A stretch of 64,000 nt of DNA from Pseudorhodoplanes sp. (GTDB lineage Bacteria; Pseudomonadota; Alphaproteobacteria; Rhizobiales; Xanthobacteraceae): positions 1-64,000 of the forward strand of contig JALHOD010000010.1 of NCBI GenBank assembly GCA_022843165.1. Reading direction: 5' to 3'. The translations under genes were made by a program, and so were the position numbers. The first letter of the stretch is position 1, and each line of letters begins with the position of its first letter. Below, piece by piece: positions 15,646-25,833 of the stretch. The notes under the pieces were generated by a model. That model ran no database searches and was not told where the DNA came from. It was given only the letters and a program-made list of their open reading frames with translations.

Positions 15646-16598
15646 TGCGCGTGCTGGTCACCGGCGCGTCGGGCTTTGCCGGCCGGGCGCTGGTGGCGGC
15701 TATGGCCGAGCGGGGCACGAAGGTGCGCGGCGCCGCACGCCGTCCCGCCGGCATCCCGTCCTCGCCCTTTGTCGAAGCGGTCTATTTGCCGGATCTGGCA
15801 TCCGACATCGACTGGGGGCCGCTGCTCGAGGATGTTGGTGCCGTCGTGCATCTTGCCGGCATTGCGCATGCCGGCTCAGGAATTGCGCAGATCCGATACG
15901 ATCGCGTGAACCGCACCGCTACGGACCGGCTGGCGCAAGCCTGCGCGACCCGCAATATCCGGCTGGTCTTCATATCGTCGATCCGCGCACAGACCGGCCC
16001 ATCGTCGGACCATATCCTGACCGAACAAGACCCGCCCCGTCCGAGCGACGCCTATGGCCGTTCGAAACTGGCCGCGGAAGACGCCATCCGGGTCAGCGGC
16101 GCGCCCTTCACCATTCTGCGGCCGGTCGTGATGTATGGTCCCGGAGTGAAAGGCAATCTCGCGACCCTGTTGCGGCTGGTCGACACATCGCTACCATTGC
16201 CTTTCGCCAGCCTGACCCATGGGCGCTCGCTGCTGGCCGTCGATAATCTCACGTCCGCGATCCAGCATGTGCTGAACGACGCGCGGACCGCGGGAGCGAC
16301 CTACATCGTCGCGGATGAAAAACCCGTCGGTCTAGCTGACATCCTTGCCATTCTGCGCGCAGCATTGAACCGGAATCCGCGCCTGTTTGCGTTATCGCCA
16401 GCATTTTTATCATCAGCCTTGAAAGTCTGCGGTCACAGCGACGTGTGGGAACGTATCGGCGGGGGACTAGTGGCGGATGCTGCCAAATTGCGCGCCACGG
16501 GCTGGCGTCCCGTCATCGACACCAAGGCCGGGCTCGCCGCGATGGCTCAGGCCGCCTCACCACGGAAATCCGGCACCGCATCGCGCAGCACACCGTAA
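15645..16598 (+). CDS. NAD-dependent SDR epimerase/reductase, WbpV/WbpK-like
   Basis: This 317-residue SDR begins MRVLVTGASGFAGRALV (NAD-binding glycine motif), has FISSIRAQTGP (catalytic Ser) near residue 110 and DAYGRSKLAAE (Tyr-x3-Lys) near 140. Length and its pairing with a WecA-like transferase and a WbpM-type dehydratase match the reductases that convert the UDP-4-keto-6-deoxy-GlcNAc made by WbpM to UDP-QuiNAc or UDP-FucNAc; the assignment is by context. It is coupled to the WecA-like gene by a TGATG junction. Its last 52 bases overlap the oppositely oriented dehydratase gene, tail to tail. Confidence 0.83.
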   Translation: MRVLVTGASGFAGRALVAAMAERGTKVRGAARRPAGIPSSPFVEAVYLPDLASDIDWGPLLEDVGAVVHLAGIAHAGSGIAQIRYDRVNRTATDRLAQACATRNIRLVFISSIRAQTGPSSDHILTEQDPPRPSDAYGRSKLAAEDAIRVSGAPFTILRPVVMYGPGVKGNLATLLRLVDTSLPLPFASLTHGRSLLAVDNLTSAIQHVLNDARTAGATYIVADEKPVGLADILAILRAALNRNPRLFALSPAFLSSALKVCGHSDVWERIGGGLVADAAKLRATGWRPVIDTKAGLAAMAQAASPRKSGTASRSTP

Positions 16599-18460
16599 AT
16601 CACCGACCGCTCCTCGCGCGACAACCCCTGATCGAGCGTCGCAAGCCAGGCGCGCATGGTCTCCATCGACGGCGTCACCGGTCGCGCCGCGACCACGCCG
16701 GCCACTCCGATGTCCGCCGTCGGCTCTTCCCGCGCGAACAGGATTTCATGCAAGCGCTCGCCCGGCCGGATACCGGTAAAGGTGATGTCAATGTCGCGTC
16801 CTGGCTCAAGCCCTGACAGGCGGATGATCCGCTCGGCGAGGTCCAGGATTTTGACGGGCTGCCCCATGTTGAGCACGTAGACCGCGACATCGGACTGCTC
16901 CGACGACAGCGCGTGACTCGATGCAGTCACCACCAGATCGCAGGCCTCGCGAATGGTCATGAAATAGCGAACCATATCGGGATGCGTGACGGTCACCGGT
17001 CCGCCGGCTTCGATCTGCGCCTTGAACTTGGGGACCACTGAACCGTTTGAGGCCAGAACGTTGCCGAAGCGTACCGAGATCATGCGCATCGGCGGCTTGC
17101 CACCATCGTTGCGCCGGGTGAATTGCTGATCCAGCGCCTGACAATACATTTCTGCAAAACGCTTGGTGGCGCCTAGCACGGAAACTGGCTCGATGGCCTT
17201 GTCGGTCGAGATCATCACCATCCCGGCGGCCCCGGCGGTATGGGCAGCATCCGCGACATTCACCGAACCGAACACGTTGGTCTTGACGCCCTCGCCCCAG
17301 TCACGCTCAAGGAGCGGAACGTGTTTCAGCGCCGCAGCATGAAATACAAGATCGGGCTTGAAGTCGGTAAACAGGCGGATGATGCGCTCGCGATCGCGCA
17401 CATCGGCGAGCCGGCCTTCGATCTGTGCCATCGCCTGTTTAGTGGCCAGCGTCTCCAGCACGGCATGCAAGGCCGGTTCGGAATTCTCGATCACCAGCAA
17501 CCGCGAGGCGCCAAAAGTGACGATGCGATCGCAGATTTCGGCGCCGATCGAACCGCCGCCGCCGGTGACCACGACCGACTGACCCTTGATGAAGTCTTCG
17601 AGACGGTGGTAGTCGATCTTCACGCTCGGCCGCAGCAGAAGATCCTCGACCGCGACCGGCGCCAGCCGCAACGCCTCGCCGCCGTCTTCAAGCGAGGGCA
17701 GCCGGCTGGTCGTGAGCCCCAGCCGCCGCGCCTTCATCAGGATCGTTTCGGGCTTTGAATCCGGCTCAAAGGCCGAAGGTGTCAGCACCACACGCATCAC
17801 CTGGGTGCCGCGATCGGCGAGGTCGCCCACCGCTTTCTCGATATGGTCGAAGCCGCCAAGCACGCGTATGCCGCGGATCGATTGGCCCTGATCGGCCGCC
17901 GAAGGCGACAGAATGCCGACCGGCCAGGTCTTCTTGACGGCGCCGCTTTCGATCGCGCGCAAGAGGACCTCGGCGTCGGCCGCGCGCCCCAGAATCAGGG
18001 TCGGCACGGAGTCCGATGCCTTGGCCTGCTGCCGCGTGCGGGAATAGCGGAAATAGCGATAGGCGACGCGCGGTCCGCCCAGAAAAAACATCTGGAGGAA
18101 CCAGTAGAGAACGATTGTCGTCTTGCCGAAGAAGAAGGTGCCGTAGAGGTTCGGCGCGAACAGAATGTAGTCGAGAACCAGAAGCGACAATGCGAGCACC
18201 GTCGCCGAACGGAAGATGTTGAAGAGATCAGGCAACGACGCAAACCGCCACTTTGCGTCGTCCAGATGAAAGAACGAATAGACGATACCGGCATAGATCA
18301 CGACGCCGGGCACGATATAGACGAGCCAGTCCGACCGCTGGGCGAGTCCATCAGCCTCGAAGCGCAGGTAGAAGCTCGCCAGGATAGCGACGGCCGTAGC
18401 CAGCAGGTCATGCGCCACAATGAGAGCTTTGCGAGCAGTCAATTTCTGAAAACCCAACAT
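16547..18460 (-). CDS. Membrane UDP-GlcNAc 4,6-dehydratase (CapD/WbpM/FlaA1 family)
   Basis: This 637-residue protein has four N-terminal membrane segments (residues 10-120), a linker Rossmann domain (to about 280) and a C-terminal SDR domain beginning VVVTGGGGSIGAEICDRIV. MISTDKAIEPVSVLGATKR carries the altered catalytic triad of the large-form dehydratases, and FGNVLASNGSVVPKFKAQI is a family hallmark. It converts UDP-GlcNAc to a 4-keto-6-deoxy intermediate for O-antigen or capsule sugars. The reductase encoded on the opposite strand (15645-16598) probably uses the product. The start follows from the first membrane helix. Confidence 0.92.
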   Translation of the reverse strand: MLGFQKLTARKALIVAHDLLATAVAILASFYLRFEADGLAQRSDWLVYIVPGVVIYAGIVYSFFHLDDAKWRFASLPDLFNIFRSATVLALSLLVLDYILFAPNLYGTFFFGKTTIVLYWFLQMFFLGGPRVAYRYFRYSRTRQQAKASDSVPTLILGRAADAEVLLRAIESGAVKKTWPVGILSPSAADQGQSIRGIRVLGGFDHIEKAVGDLADRGTQVMRVVLTPSAFEPDSKPETILMKARRLGLTTSRLPSLEDGGEALRLAPVAVEDLLLRPSVKIDYHRLEDFIKGQSVVVTGGGGSIGAEICDRIVTFGASRLLVIENSEPALHAVLETLATKQAMAQIEGRLADVRDRERIIRLFTDFKPDLVFHAAALKHVPLLERDWGEGVKTNVFGSVNVADAAHTAGAAGMVMISTDKAIEPVSVLGATKRFAEMYCQALDQQFTRRNDGGKPPMRMISVRFGNVLASNGSVVPKFKAQIEAGGPVTVTHPDMVRYFMTIREACDLVVTASSHALSSEQSDVAVYVLNMGQPVKILDLAERIIRLSGLEPGRDIDITFTGIRPGERLHEILFAREEPTADIGVAGVVAARPVTPSMETMRAWLATLDQGLSREERSVIYGVLRDAVPDFRGEAA

Positions 18461-18494
18461 GGATGACCGGCGGCCGGCACGGTATTGGCGGATT

Positions 18495-19601
18495 TCATAG
18501 CGGCGTTTGTCCGATCACGCCACCCTTACCCTTGTCAGATGGGCCAAGTGCCTGATCCAGTGCCTCAATAACCCTGGAGGCCGGAAGTTCATCCAGACAC
18601 TGGCTATAGCTATCCAGCTGCCGCAAGCAGCCTTCCAGCTGGCACGGCATGCAAGGCAACGGATTTTGCAGCAGCCACACATTTCCACGCTGCTGGATCG
18701 TATCCGCCTTGGCCCAGGGGTTACCCAGCCCATCGTGCGGCCATGGGCCCCAGACTCGCGGATCGGTTGGCCCATAGAGCGCAACGGTCGGACAGCCCGT
18801 CGCCGCCGCCAGATGGGTCACGGAGGTATCCGGTCCTGCATAGACTTTGGCCCCTGCCAGAAGCGTCGAGAGTTCCGGCCAGCCAAGTTGTCCGTCAAGA
18901 CGGCGCAATGAAACCTCGATATCCCGCCAGACGTCGTCCAGATAGGCGCGTTCCGCCGCGCCCGGTCCGCCAGTCACAACGATGTCGAGTCCGCGTCCCG
19001 CCAGGTGGCGCGCAACGCTGCGCCAGCCCTCGCGATGCCACTGCTTGTAACGGAAGAACGGTGCGGCATGGATCACGGCATAAGGCCCAGCCGGAATGAC
19101 CGCGTCTGGCAGACGCGACGATGGCGTGACCATTTGCGCGACCGGCTCGATGCCGAGCAATTCCGCGAGCAACAGATTTTCTTCCACCCGGTGGCGAACA
19201 CCGCTCATGGTCATCGCGCGATCAAAGAGCAGACGAAATATGCGCCCGCTGAGCCGTGGCTGGACCGGCCCGACCCGTGTCCGTCCGGCGAACAGAGCAA
19301 ATAATGTCGGGCGGTCGCCGGCCTGGGTGGATACCGCCAAATCATATTGGCGCCAGAGCCGTCCGGCGAGTTCCAGGCTCTCCAAAAAGCTCGCTGGTTG
19401 CGGCATCGCAAGCACGTTGGTGATATCCGGATTGCCATCGAGGATCGCCACCGTGTCCGCAAAAACAAGCGCGTCGATATCGGCGTCCGGCCAGGCGCGG
19501 CGAATACTGCGAATCAACGGAGTGGTCAGCAGAACGTCGCCCAATCGGCGCAGAGCCACCACCAGAATGCGCGGGCGCGGCGAAAGAGCGATCCGGTCCA
19601 T
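18495..19601 (-). CDS. Glycosyltransferase family 9 (heptosyltransferase-like)
   Basis: This 368-residue protein has the two-domain GT-B fold of GT9 LPS core heptosyltransferases. The N-terminal motif is ILVVALRRLGDVLLTTPLIRSI and the C-terminal donor-binding motif is VYAGPDTSVTHLAAATGCPTVALYGPTDPRVWG. It probably adds a heptose (or another sugar from an ADP- or UDP-donor) to the LPS core. ADP-heptose enzymes are encoded 4-9 kb away in the same region. A cysteine-rich patch (LPCMPCQLEGC) near residue 325 is seen in some GT9 members. The ATG directly abuts the TAG of the O-antigen ligase gene. Confidence 0.87.
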   Translation of the reverse strand: MDRIALSPRPRILVVALRRLGDVLLTTPLIRSIRRAWPDADIDALVFADTVAILDGNPDITNVLAMPQPASFLESLELAGRLWRQYDLAVSTQAGDRPTLFALFAGRTRVGPVQPRLSGRIFRLLFDRAMTMSGVRHRVEENLLLAELLGIEPVAQMVTPSSRLPDAVIPAGPYAVIHAAPFFRYKQWHREGWRSVARHLAGRGLDIVVTGGPGAAERAYLDDVWRDIEVSLRRLDGQLGWPELSTLLAGAKVYAGPDTSVTHLAAATGCPTVALYGPTDPRVWGPWPHDGLGNPWAKADTIQQRGNVWLLQNPLPCMPCQLEGCLRQLDSYSQCLDELPASRVIEALDQALGPSDKGKGGVIGQTPL

Positions 19602-20870
19602 CTAGGCGCGTGCAGCCGCTTCGATTGGCGGCTTGACCGGTTCGGTCACGCCTTCACGCCGGGCCAGGATCAGGCCGCCGGCAACGCCGACACCGAAAAC
19701 ATAAAGCCACCCCTGCGCGAAATCGAACAGATGGGAGTTGAACAGCGATCCGACGACGTTCTGCGTCACGACAACAATTCCGATCCATGCCACCAGGCCG
19801 TCGGCACGAAACAGCAACGCATGCGCGATCCACATCGCAACGAGAAGAAGGCCACCGACCAATCCGATCTGCACGGCCACTGCCAGAAACTGGTTGTGGG
19901 GGTTGCTCGAGACCAGCGAAGACGCTCCCTCACCGCCCGACGCCACGCGAGCGAACAGCGACCGGGTCGAACCGGTGCCATGTCCCAGCACGGGGGCCTC
20001 CGCGACGAAAGCGGCCGACTTCTTCCAGAATTCGATGCGCTCGCCTGCCGACGTGCGCTGGTTTTCGGTTTGATACATCCGGATCTCATTGGCCAGATTG
20101 CCGAGCCGCAAGCGCAAATAGTCCGAAGACACCCAGAGCAGTCCCGCCAATACAACACCACCGGCCAGAATCGCGCAAATGCCCTTCCAGCGAAAACACT
20201 TCAGGGCGAACAAGGTAAGCAGAACCGGAACAGTGAGCAGCGCCGTGCGGCTGGTCGCCACGAACATGATGTTGACGATGAATGCGACCGACAGGCCGAG
20301 AAAGACGGCGGCGGATATGAAATTTCGCGCATGTAACGCGTCACGCGCGAGATAAAGCAGGATGAACGCGCTGACGATGAACAGCGCCGCTTGAATGAGA
20401 TAATCCTTGACCGGCACGCCCGGATTTTTTGCCCAAGACCAGAGCAGGAATTGTGGCGAGAGATAGCTTCCGGTCGATATCACCAGCAGGACGGCGCAGG
20501 AGACCAGAAAGCCCGTCAATATCCATTGCCCCCTTGCAGAACGCCGGAATTGAACGAAAAGCAATGGCAACACAAGCAACTTGAGAAATCCCGACAGACC
20601 GCGGATCTGCTCCGCGAAGGGGGCCACCGACCACAGCATTCCGAGCGCACCGGCGATAAAAAGAAGCATCGGAAGATAGGCTGCGGGCCGGCCCAACACA
20701 TCGCGCAGCTCGTCGCGCCGCAAGGTCAATATCAGCACTACGAGCCAGGCACCGATCAGAATGCCGGTCGCCGATGTGGACCATGGCAGCGAGACCACAA
20801 CCCCGACAGCAAGGGCATCAGCCAAATCTCTCAGGCGAGCATGGCTCTGTCCTTGCACCGTCGCGATCAT
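19602..20870 (-). CDS. O-antigen ligase/polymerase family membrane protein
   Basis: This 422-residue protein has ten to twelve hydrophobic segments and one larger periplasmic loop (about residues 215-315). The loop contains RIEFWKKSAAFVAEAPVLGHGTGSTR and SNPHNQFLAVAVQIGLVG, the signature of the Wzy_C/WaaL family. Ligases move undecaprenyl-linked O-antigen onto the lipid A-core; polymerases look alike, but the core-synthesis neighbours favour a ligase. Its ATG overlaps the TGA of the glycosyltransferase gene upstream, and its TAG abuts the GT9 start. Confidence 0.85.
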   Translation of the reverse strand: MIATVQGQSHARLRDLADALAVGVVVSLPWSTSATGILIGAWLVVLILTLRRDELRDVLGRPAAYLPMLLFIAGALGMLWSVAPFAEQIRGLSGFLKLLVLPLLFVQFRRSARGQWILTGFLVSCAVLLVISTGSYLSPQFLLWSWAKNPGVPVKDYLIQAALFIVSAFILLYLARDALHARNFISAAVFLGLSVAFIVNIMFVATSRTALLTVPVLLTLFALKCFRWKGICAILAGGVVLAGLLWVSSDYLRLRLGNLANEIRMYQTENQRTSAGERIEFWKKSAAFVAEAPVLGHGTGSTRSLFARVASGGEGASSLVSSNPHNQFLAVAVQIGLVGGLLLVAMWIAHALLFRADGLVAWIGIVVVTQNVVGSLFNSHLFDFAQGWLYVFGVGVAGGLILARREGVTEPVKPPIEAAARA

Positions 20871-21709
20871 GCCGGGGCCTGCTCTTTCACCGGCGCCGCA
20901 ACGGCAGACAAACCTCGCTGCGCCTTGACGCGATTGTCCGCGCGCACAGAATCGAGCTTGCGGTCATTATCAGGCAGCCACGAACGGTCCGCCGCCGGGT
21001 GCCACAGGTGCAGGACGCCGGTTGCGAAGACACCGTCCTTGCGGCGAATGCCGGCATGCAGCAGCCGCACCAGCAGATCGGAATCTTCCCGCCCCCAGCC
21101 GGAATAGTCGGAATCGAAGCCATCGACCCGATCGAGATCCGACCGCCAGATTCCGAGGTTGCAGGAGCGAGCGCCACGCCATGCACGCCAGCGCAACTTA
21201 CGCAGCGGACCAAGCGGCAGGCGCACCAGCGGCACCGTGCGGTTGATGCCGCCTTGCGCGCGTTCGCGCGTCCAAGCCCGGTAACTCCACGTTTCAGCGT
21301 CGAGCTTGTCGCGCAGAATCGTCGCCGTCAGGTCCTCGGACAGAAGAATGCGATTGCCGGTGACAAACCATCCCTCCTCGGAGAGCTTGCGATGCACGGC
21401 GACGAAATCGCGGCGAGCGATGCAGTCGCCGTCAAGAAAAATGCAATACGCGCCACGGCTGGCGACAATCGCCCGATTGCGGATTTCGGCTGCGCGGAAA
21501 CCCAGCCGTTCCTGCCACACATGCAGCAAAGGGCGTCCCAATCGACCCTTCCAGGATTCGATCAGCTTCGCCGTCGCAGGACCTGAGCCGTCATCGGCGA
21601 CGATCACCTCGAAATCGCGATCGGTCTGACGCGACAGCGAGCGCAGGACTGCGTCGAGCGCGTCCTCGCGATTGCAGGTCGTCACAATAATCGAGATCAG
21701 ATCAGCCAC
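20867..21709 (-). CDS. Glycosyltransferase family 2 with galactosyltransferase-like C-terminal domain
   Basis: This 280-residue GT-A enzyme has ISIIVTTCNREDALDAVL at the N-terminus, FEVIVADDGSGPATAKLI, the DxD-like FLDGDCIARRDF near residue 95, and GWGREDSDLLVRLLHAGI near 220, as in the C-terminal domain of chondroitin-polymerase-type transferases. It should add a hexose or hexosamine to the LPS core. It overlaps the next GT2 gene upstream by eight bases and the ligase gene downstream by four, so the three genes are coupled. Confidence 0.88.
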   Translation of the reverse strand: MADLISIIVTTCNREDALDAVLRSLSRQTDRDFEVIVADDGSGPATAKLIESWKGRLGRPLLHVWQERLGFRAAEIRNRAIVASRGAYCIFLDGDCIARRDFVAVHRKLSEEGWFVTGNRILLSEDLTATILRDKLDAETWSYRAWTRERAQGGINRTVPLVRLPLGPLRKLRWRAWRGARSCNLGIWRSDLDRVDGFDSDYSGWGREDSDLLVRLLHAGIRRKDGVFATGVLHLWHPAADRSWLPDNDRKLDSVRADNRVKAQRGLSAVAAPVKEQAPA

Positions 21710-22451
21710 CCTGCCGCCCCTTCAGCCATGCCTTCATGTAACGATAATACGTTCCTTCGGCATTCGCGACCGCCAACAGAAAGCCCTCCCGGCCGTCCAG
21801 AAACCCAAGACGTAGAAAATATGTCCGCATGAAGGACCACCAGCCGCGCAGAATGCCGGTCATGAAGCCGACGCGACGGCCGGATTCCACCGTCATCTCC
21901 GCCCCGGCCGTTGAATAACGGTCCATCCGCGACAGGGCATCTTCCAGTCTTTCCACCGGATGATGGATAAGCGGCTCCGACAGGCGCCGCACGATGCCCT
22001 CGCAGACCACGCGCTCATGCACCAAATCGTCGGAAAAGCGCGCCCGTCCCCTGCGGAATAGCCGCAGCACGTGATCAGGATACCAGCCAGAATGGCGCAT
22101 CGGCCGGCCGCAAAAGGTGGACAGCCTCGGCATCTCGTAGCCATCGACCTGCCCGACGGCGATCGCCTCCCTGATCTGTCTCGTCAGTGCCGGGGACACA
22201 CGCTCATCGGCATCGAGCGAGAGCACCCACTCGCCCGTTGCCAGCGACAGCGCGAAATTCTTTTGCGGGCCAAAACCCCGCCACGCATGCGACACGACGC
22301 GGGCCCCCCTGGCTTCCGCCAGCCGGATTGTGTCATCGGTGCTGCCGGCATCCACGACGATACGCTCATCGCAGAAGGCCAGACTGTCGAGGCAGTCCTC
22401 GATCCTGGCGGCTTCGTTCTTGGTGATCACGATGGCGGACAGGCGCGTCAT
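21702..22451 (-). CDS. Glycosyltransferase family 2, WaaE/KdtX-like LPS core glucosyltransferase
   Basis: This 249-residue protein matches the short WaaE group: LSAIVITKNEAARIEDCLDS, then VVDAGSTDDTIRLAEARGA, a conserved FGPQKNFAL and the DxD motif LSLDADERVS near residue 90. WaaE-type enzymes add beta-glucose to the first heptose of the core, which fits the surrounding heptose genes. The C-terminal RMDRYSTAGAE and a hydrophobic, aromatic segment suggest membrane association. It lies seven bases after the FkbM gene. Confidence 0.85.
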   Translation of the reverse strand: MTRLSAIVITKNEAARIEDCLDSLAFCDERIVVDAGSTDDTIRLAEARGARVVSHAWRGFGPQKNFALSLATGEWVLSLDADERVSPALTRQIREAIAVGQVDGYEMPRLSTFCGRPMRHSGWYPDHVLRLFRRGRARFSDDLVHERVVCEGIVRRLSEPLIHHPVERLEDALSRMDRYSTAGAEMTVESGRRVGFMTGILRGWWSFMRTYFLRLGFLDGREGFLLAVANAEGTYYRYMKAWLKGRQGG

Positions 22452-22458
22452 CTGCTGC

Positions 22459-23193
22459 TCACCTCGTTGCGGGCGTCAAGCGGTCGCGCAGCCGGCGTCT
22501 GGCATCGCGTAGGTTGCGAAACGGCAGACCAAGATAATATTTCCTCAAAATCTGCCACCGCCCCACCCAGTCGATCGCAGGCGCCATCGCTTGCGGGACA
22601 TACCACCCGTTCAGACCGGTGCGCCGCATCAGCCGATAGCCGGATCTGGTCAAGAAGCGGTGCTTATCGAGGCCGGTGACGTGATCTTCGAGCAGGATCA
22701 ATCGCGGTTGCCAGTGCGCAAAATCGAACCCGCGCAGGACGTCCAGTTCGTGTCCCTCCACATCGACCGACAGAAGGTCGATGGGGCGCGGGGCTTTCGC
22801 TTCGTTCAGGATATCGTCCAGCGTCCGGACCGGCACTTCGATCGCCTGTTCCGGACGCAAGCCGGTTACCGCAAGATTCGGATCAAAGGAGGAGTAAGGC
22901 CCGAGCACATAGAGCGTCATGCGGCTTCCGGCGCGGTCCGGAGACGAACACGCGGCTTCGAACACCTGCGAGGAACGCATCCTGCGGAGTTTGTCCGCCA
23001 GATCGGGCTGCGGCTCCACCAGCACGCCGGTCCAGCCGGCCCGTTCGAGATGAAAGCTTTGCGATTCCTTTTCCGGCTCGTTGGCGCCGACTTCGACGAA
23101 ATAACCAGGTTTGAGTCCGAGAAAATCGCGGACAAGACCGGCCTCCTGTTCTGGTGGAAAGATCGCAGCCACAACCGGAAATCCCTGTAACAC
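22459..23193 (-). CDS. FkbM family SAM-dependent methyltransferase
   Basis: This 244-residue protein has the FkbM pattern: GYFVEVGANEPEKESQSFHL (SAM-binding loop, residues 30-50), GVLVEPQPDLADKL, IEVPVRTLDDIL and IDLLSVDVEGHELDVLRGF. FkbM enzymes O-methylate sugars or other small molecules; here methylation of an LPS core or O-antigen residue is the likely role. It begins with GTG directly after the TGA of hldE (no spacer). The last 45 residues are very basic and may contact the membrane or an acidic substrate. Confidence 0.87.
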   Translation of the reverse strand: MLQGFPVVAAIFPPEQEAGLVRDFLGLKPGYFVEVGANEPEKESQSFHLERAGWTGVLVEPQPDLADKLRRMRSSQVFEAACSSPDRAGSRMTLYVLGPYSSFDPNLAVTGLRPEQAIEVPVRTLDDILNEAKAPRPIDLLSVDVEGHELDVLRGFDFAHWQPRLILLEDHVTGLDKHRFLTRSGYRLMRRTGLNGWYVPQAMAPAIDWVGRWQILRKYYLGLPFRNLRDARRRLRDRLTPATR

Positions 23194-24669
23194 TCAGCCC
23201 TTGGCCGAGACGCGCGAACGCGACACGATATTGGTGGTGGAATGGCCGGGCACGATGTCGACCAGCACGATCTCGCCACCATGCGCCTCCACGAAGTCAC
23301 CGCCGACAACCTGCTCGCGCGAATAATCCGCGCCCTTGACCAGAACTGTCGGACGCACCCTTTCAATCAGCTTTTGCGGAGTGTCTTCCTCGAAAATCAC
23401 GACCAGATCGACGGCTTCCAGCGCCGCCAGAACTTCGGCGCGGGCGTGCATATCCTGCACCGGGCGCCCCTCGCCCTTCAGTCGCGTCACAGATGCATCG
23501 CTGTTCAGGCCCAGGACAAGACGGTCGCAGGCCGCGCGCGCCTGCGCCAGAAGGCGCACATGACCGGGATGCAGGATGTCAAAACAGCCGTTGGTGAAAC
23601 CAATGCGCAAGCCCTGCCGCCGCCATTGCGCCAGCCGGTCCTCGAGCTGCGACCAGTCGAACAATATTTTCTCTTCCGGTGCCAGCGACGACGCCGGCAG
23701 CAGGCGTGCGCGCAACTCGGAGAGCGACACCGTCGCCGTGCCCCGCTTGCCGACCACGACGGCCGCCGCCGCATTGGCGGCGCGCATGGCCGGCTCGAAA
23801 TCCGCTTCGGCGGCCAGCATCGCTGCGAGCACGGCGATCACGGTGTCGCCGGCACCCGAAACATCGCGAATTTTCACCGCATAGGCCGGCACATGCACGG
23901 GCTCTTCGCCCTTCACCACCAGCGTCATACCCTCGTCGCTGCGGGTGACCAGCATGGCGTCGCAATCCACGTTCGCGCACAATTCGACTGCAGCCGCCAC
24001 CACATCCGCATCGCCGGCGACATCGCGCCGCACGGCGTCGGCGAGTTCCTTGCGATTGGGCGTGATCAGGGTCGCACCGCGGTAAATCGCGTAATCGTTG
24101 CCCTTCGGATCCACGATGACTGGCGTTCCGGCGTTTCTCGCGGCATCGATTACGGCGCGGACGACGCTTTTTGTCAGAACGCCCTTGGCATAATCCGACA
24201 ACACCACCGCGCTTGCTCTCGGCAAAACCTTCAAGACGCCCTCGATCAAGGCTGTCTCGATCTCCCCGGACACCGGCGACGCCGCTTCCCAATCCGCGCG
24301 CAGCAGATGCGTCGAATAATGTTCCGAGACGAAACGCACCTTGCGGGTGGTCGGCCGCGAGCGATCGACCACCAGAAACGCCTCGATACCCGGCTCCGAT
24401 GACAGCAATGTCTTCAATGTGCGCCCGGCATCGTCATCGCCCACCACGCCGACAAACAGGCAGGATGCGCCGATCCCGGCGATGTTGCGCGCAACGTTGC
24501 CGGCGCCGCCAATGATGATATCGCTTCGCTTGACCCGGATGACCGGCGCAGGTGCTTCCGGCGAGATACGTGCCACATCGCCATAGACGAAATCGTCCAG
24601 CATCAGGTCCCCGATGCAGAGCACCGTCATGCCTGCGAGCTTGCCCAGTTGCTGGTCAACATTGAGCAT
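23194..24669 (-). CDS. hldE: Bifunctional heptose 7-phosphate kinase / heptose 1-phosphate adenylyltransferase
   Basis: This 491-residue protein catalyses two steps of ADP-heptose synthesis. Residues 1-320 are a ribokinase-type kinase ([15 protein letters not shown] and the anion-hole motif [13 protein letters not shown]). Residues 345-491 are a nucleotidyltransferase with [15 protein letters not shown] (HxGH motif) and [10 protein letters not shown]. Both domains look intact, giving D-glycero-beta-D-manno-heptose 1,7-bisphosphate and then, after GmhB, ADP-D,D-heptose. It overlaps hldD by one base. GmhA and GmhB are encoded 2-3 kb away on the other strand. Confidence 0.97.
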   Translation of the reverse strand: MLNVDQQLGKLAGMTVLCIGDLMLDDFVYGDVARISPEAPAPVIRVKRSDIIIGGAGNVARNIAGIGASCLFVGVVGDDDAGRTLKTLLSSEPGIEAFLVVDRSRPTTRKVRFVSEHYSTHLLRADWEAASPVSGEIETALIEGVLKVLPRASAVVLSDYAKGVLTKSVVRAVIDAARNAGTPVIVDPKGNDYAIYRGATLITPNRKELADAVRRDVAGDADVVAAAVELCANVDCDAMLVTRSDEGMTLVVKGEEPVHVPAYAVKIRDVSGAGDTVIAVLAAMLAAEADFEPAMRAANAAAAVVVGKRGTATVSLSELRARLLPASSLAPEEKILFDWSQLEDRLAQWRRQGLRIGFTNGCFDILHPGHVRLLAQARAACDRLVLGLNSDASVTRLKGEGRPVQDMHARAEVLAALEAVDLVVIFEEDTPQKLIERVRPTVLVKGADYSREQVVGGDFVEAHGGEIVLVDIVPGHSTTNIVSRSRVSAKG

Positions 24670-25649
24670 CAGCGATACCGGTCCTGACGATCGAGATATT
24701 GCGTGACATAGCGGGTCACGGCGTCTTCAAGCGGCGTAAAGCCGGCATTGTAGCCCGCCTTGCGCAGATGCTCGACCTCGCTCTGGGTGAAATACTGATA
24801 GCTGCCGCGAATCTGCTCCGGCATGTCGACATATTCGATATTCGGTCCACGACCGAGCGCGGCAAACATCGCCTCGATCATGTCGCGAAAACTGCGCGCT
24901 TGGCCCGTGCCAACATTGAACAGGCCGGATACCTTCGGCGTCTCCAATAGCCAGCGGACCACGGCCACCACATCGTCGACATAGATGAAATCCCGGCGCT
25001 GATCGCCGTCAGCGATGCCCGGCTTATGCGACTTGAACAGCCGCACCGGCTTGCCGGCCTTGGCTTCGTCAAAAACGCGGCACAGCACGCTGGCCATTGT
25101 GCCTTTGTGATATTCGTTCGGGCCGAAGACATTAAAGAATTTCAGGCCGGCCCATTGCGGCGGCAGTTTCATTCCCTTCGCCTGACGCGCGATCAGCGCC
25201 TGATCGAACAGATGCTTGCTCCAGCCGTAGAGATTCATCGGCCGCAATGTCTTGAGTACGCCCGGCGCGGCGTCATCTGCAAAGCCCTGGTCGCCATCGC
25301 CATAGGTCGCCGCCGAGGACGCGTAGATGAACGTCGTGCGCGTGTCGGTGCACCAGTCGAGCAATTGCAGCGACAGGCGGAAATTGGTGTCCAGAACCAG
25401 ATCGCCGTCTGTCGCCGTGGTCGAGGATATAGCGCCCATATGGATGACGGCCTCGAGCTTGCGGCCGTCCAGCCAGCGGAACAGATCGGCGGGTGGCACC
25501 ATGTCGGCCAATTGCCGTTTGGCCAGATTCCGCCACTTCCCGTCCGAGCCAAGGAGGTCGTTGACCACGATTTCGCTGCGTCCGGCCTCGTTAAGGCTGG
25601 CGACGATATTCGATCCAATGAAACCGGCTCCGCCGGTGACCAAAATCAT
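24669..25649 (-). CDS. hldD: ADP-glyceromanno-heptose 6-epimerase
   Basis: This 326-residue SDR converts ADP-D-glycero- to ADP-L-glycero-manno-heptose, the donor for the inner core. It starts [19 protein letters not shown], has [16 protein letters not shown] (family-specific), [15 protein letters not shown] (catalytic Ser) and [12 protein letters not shown] (Tyr-x3-Lys). The [18 protein letters not shown] segment is characteristic of HldD and distinguishes it from GalE. It heads the minus-strand core operon hldD-hldE-fkbM-GT2-GT2-ligase-GT9; 210 bases separate it from the divergent waaF. Confidence 0.96.
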   Translation of the reverse strand: MILVTGGAGFIGSNIVASLNEAGRSEIVVNDLLGSDGKWRNLAKRQLADMVPPADLFRWLDGRKLEAVIHMGAISSTTATDGDLVLDTNFRLSLQLLDWCTDTRTTFIYASSAATYGDGDQGFADDAAPGVLKTLRPMNLYGWSKHLFDQALIARQAKGMKLPPQWAGLKFFNVFGPNEYHKGTMASVLCRVFDEAKAGKPVRLFKSHKPGIADGDQRRDFIYVDDVVAVVRWLLETPKVSGLFNVGTGQARSFRDMIEAMFAALGRGPNIEYVDMPEQIRGSYQYFTQSEVEHLRKAGYNAGFTPLEDAVTRYVTQYLDRQDRYR

Positions 25650-25833
25650 GAACGCAACACCCCGCCGCCACCGCCCGGCCTCTGGGGTCTCCTTTGCCCC
25701 AGCGGGCCCTGCGGCGCAACTTCGGAGCGTTAAGGCAGTAAATACGCTGGCGGCCAGCGATAAAGCGGGGCATGACTCGACAGGGCTGATCCGGACCGGC
25801 TACGCGGTCAGACGTAAACTTACTCTCAAATTA

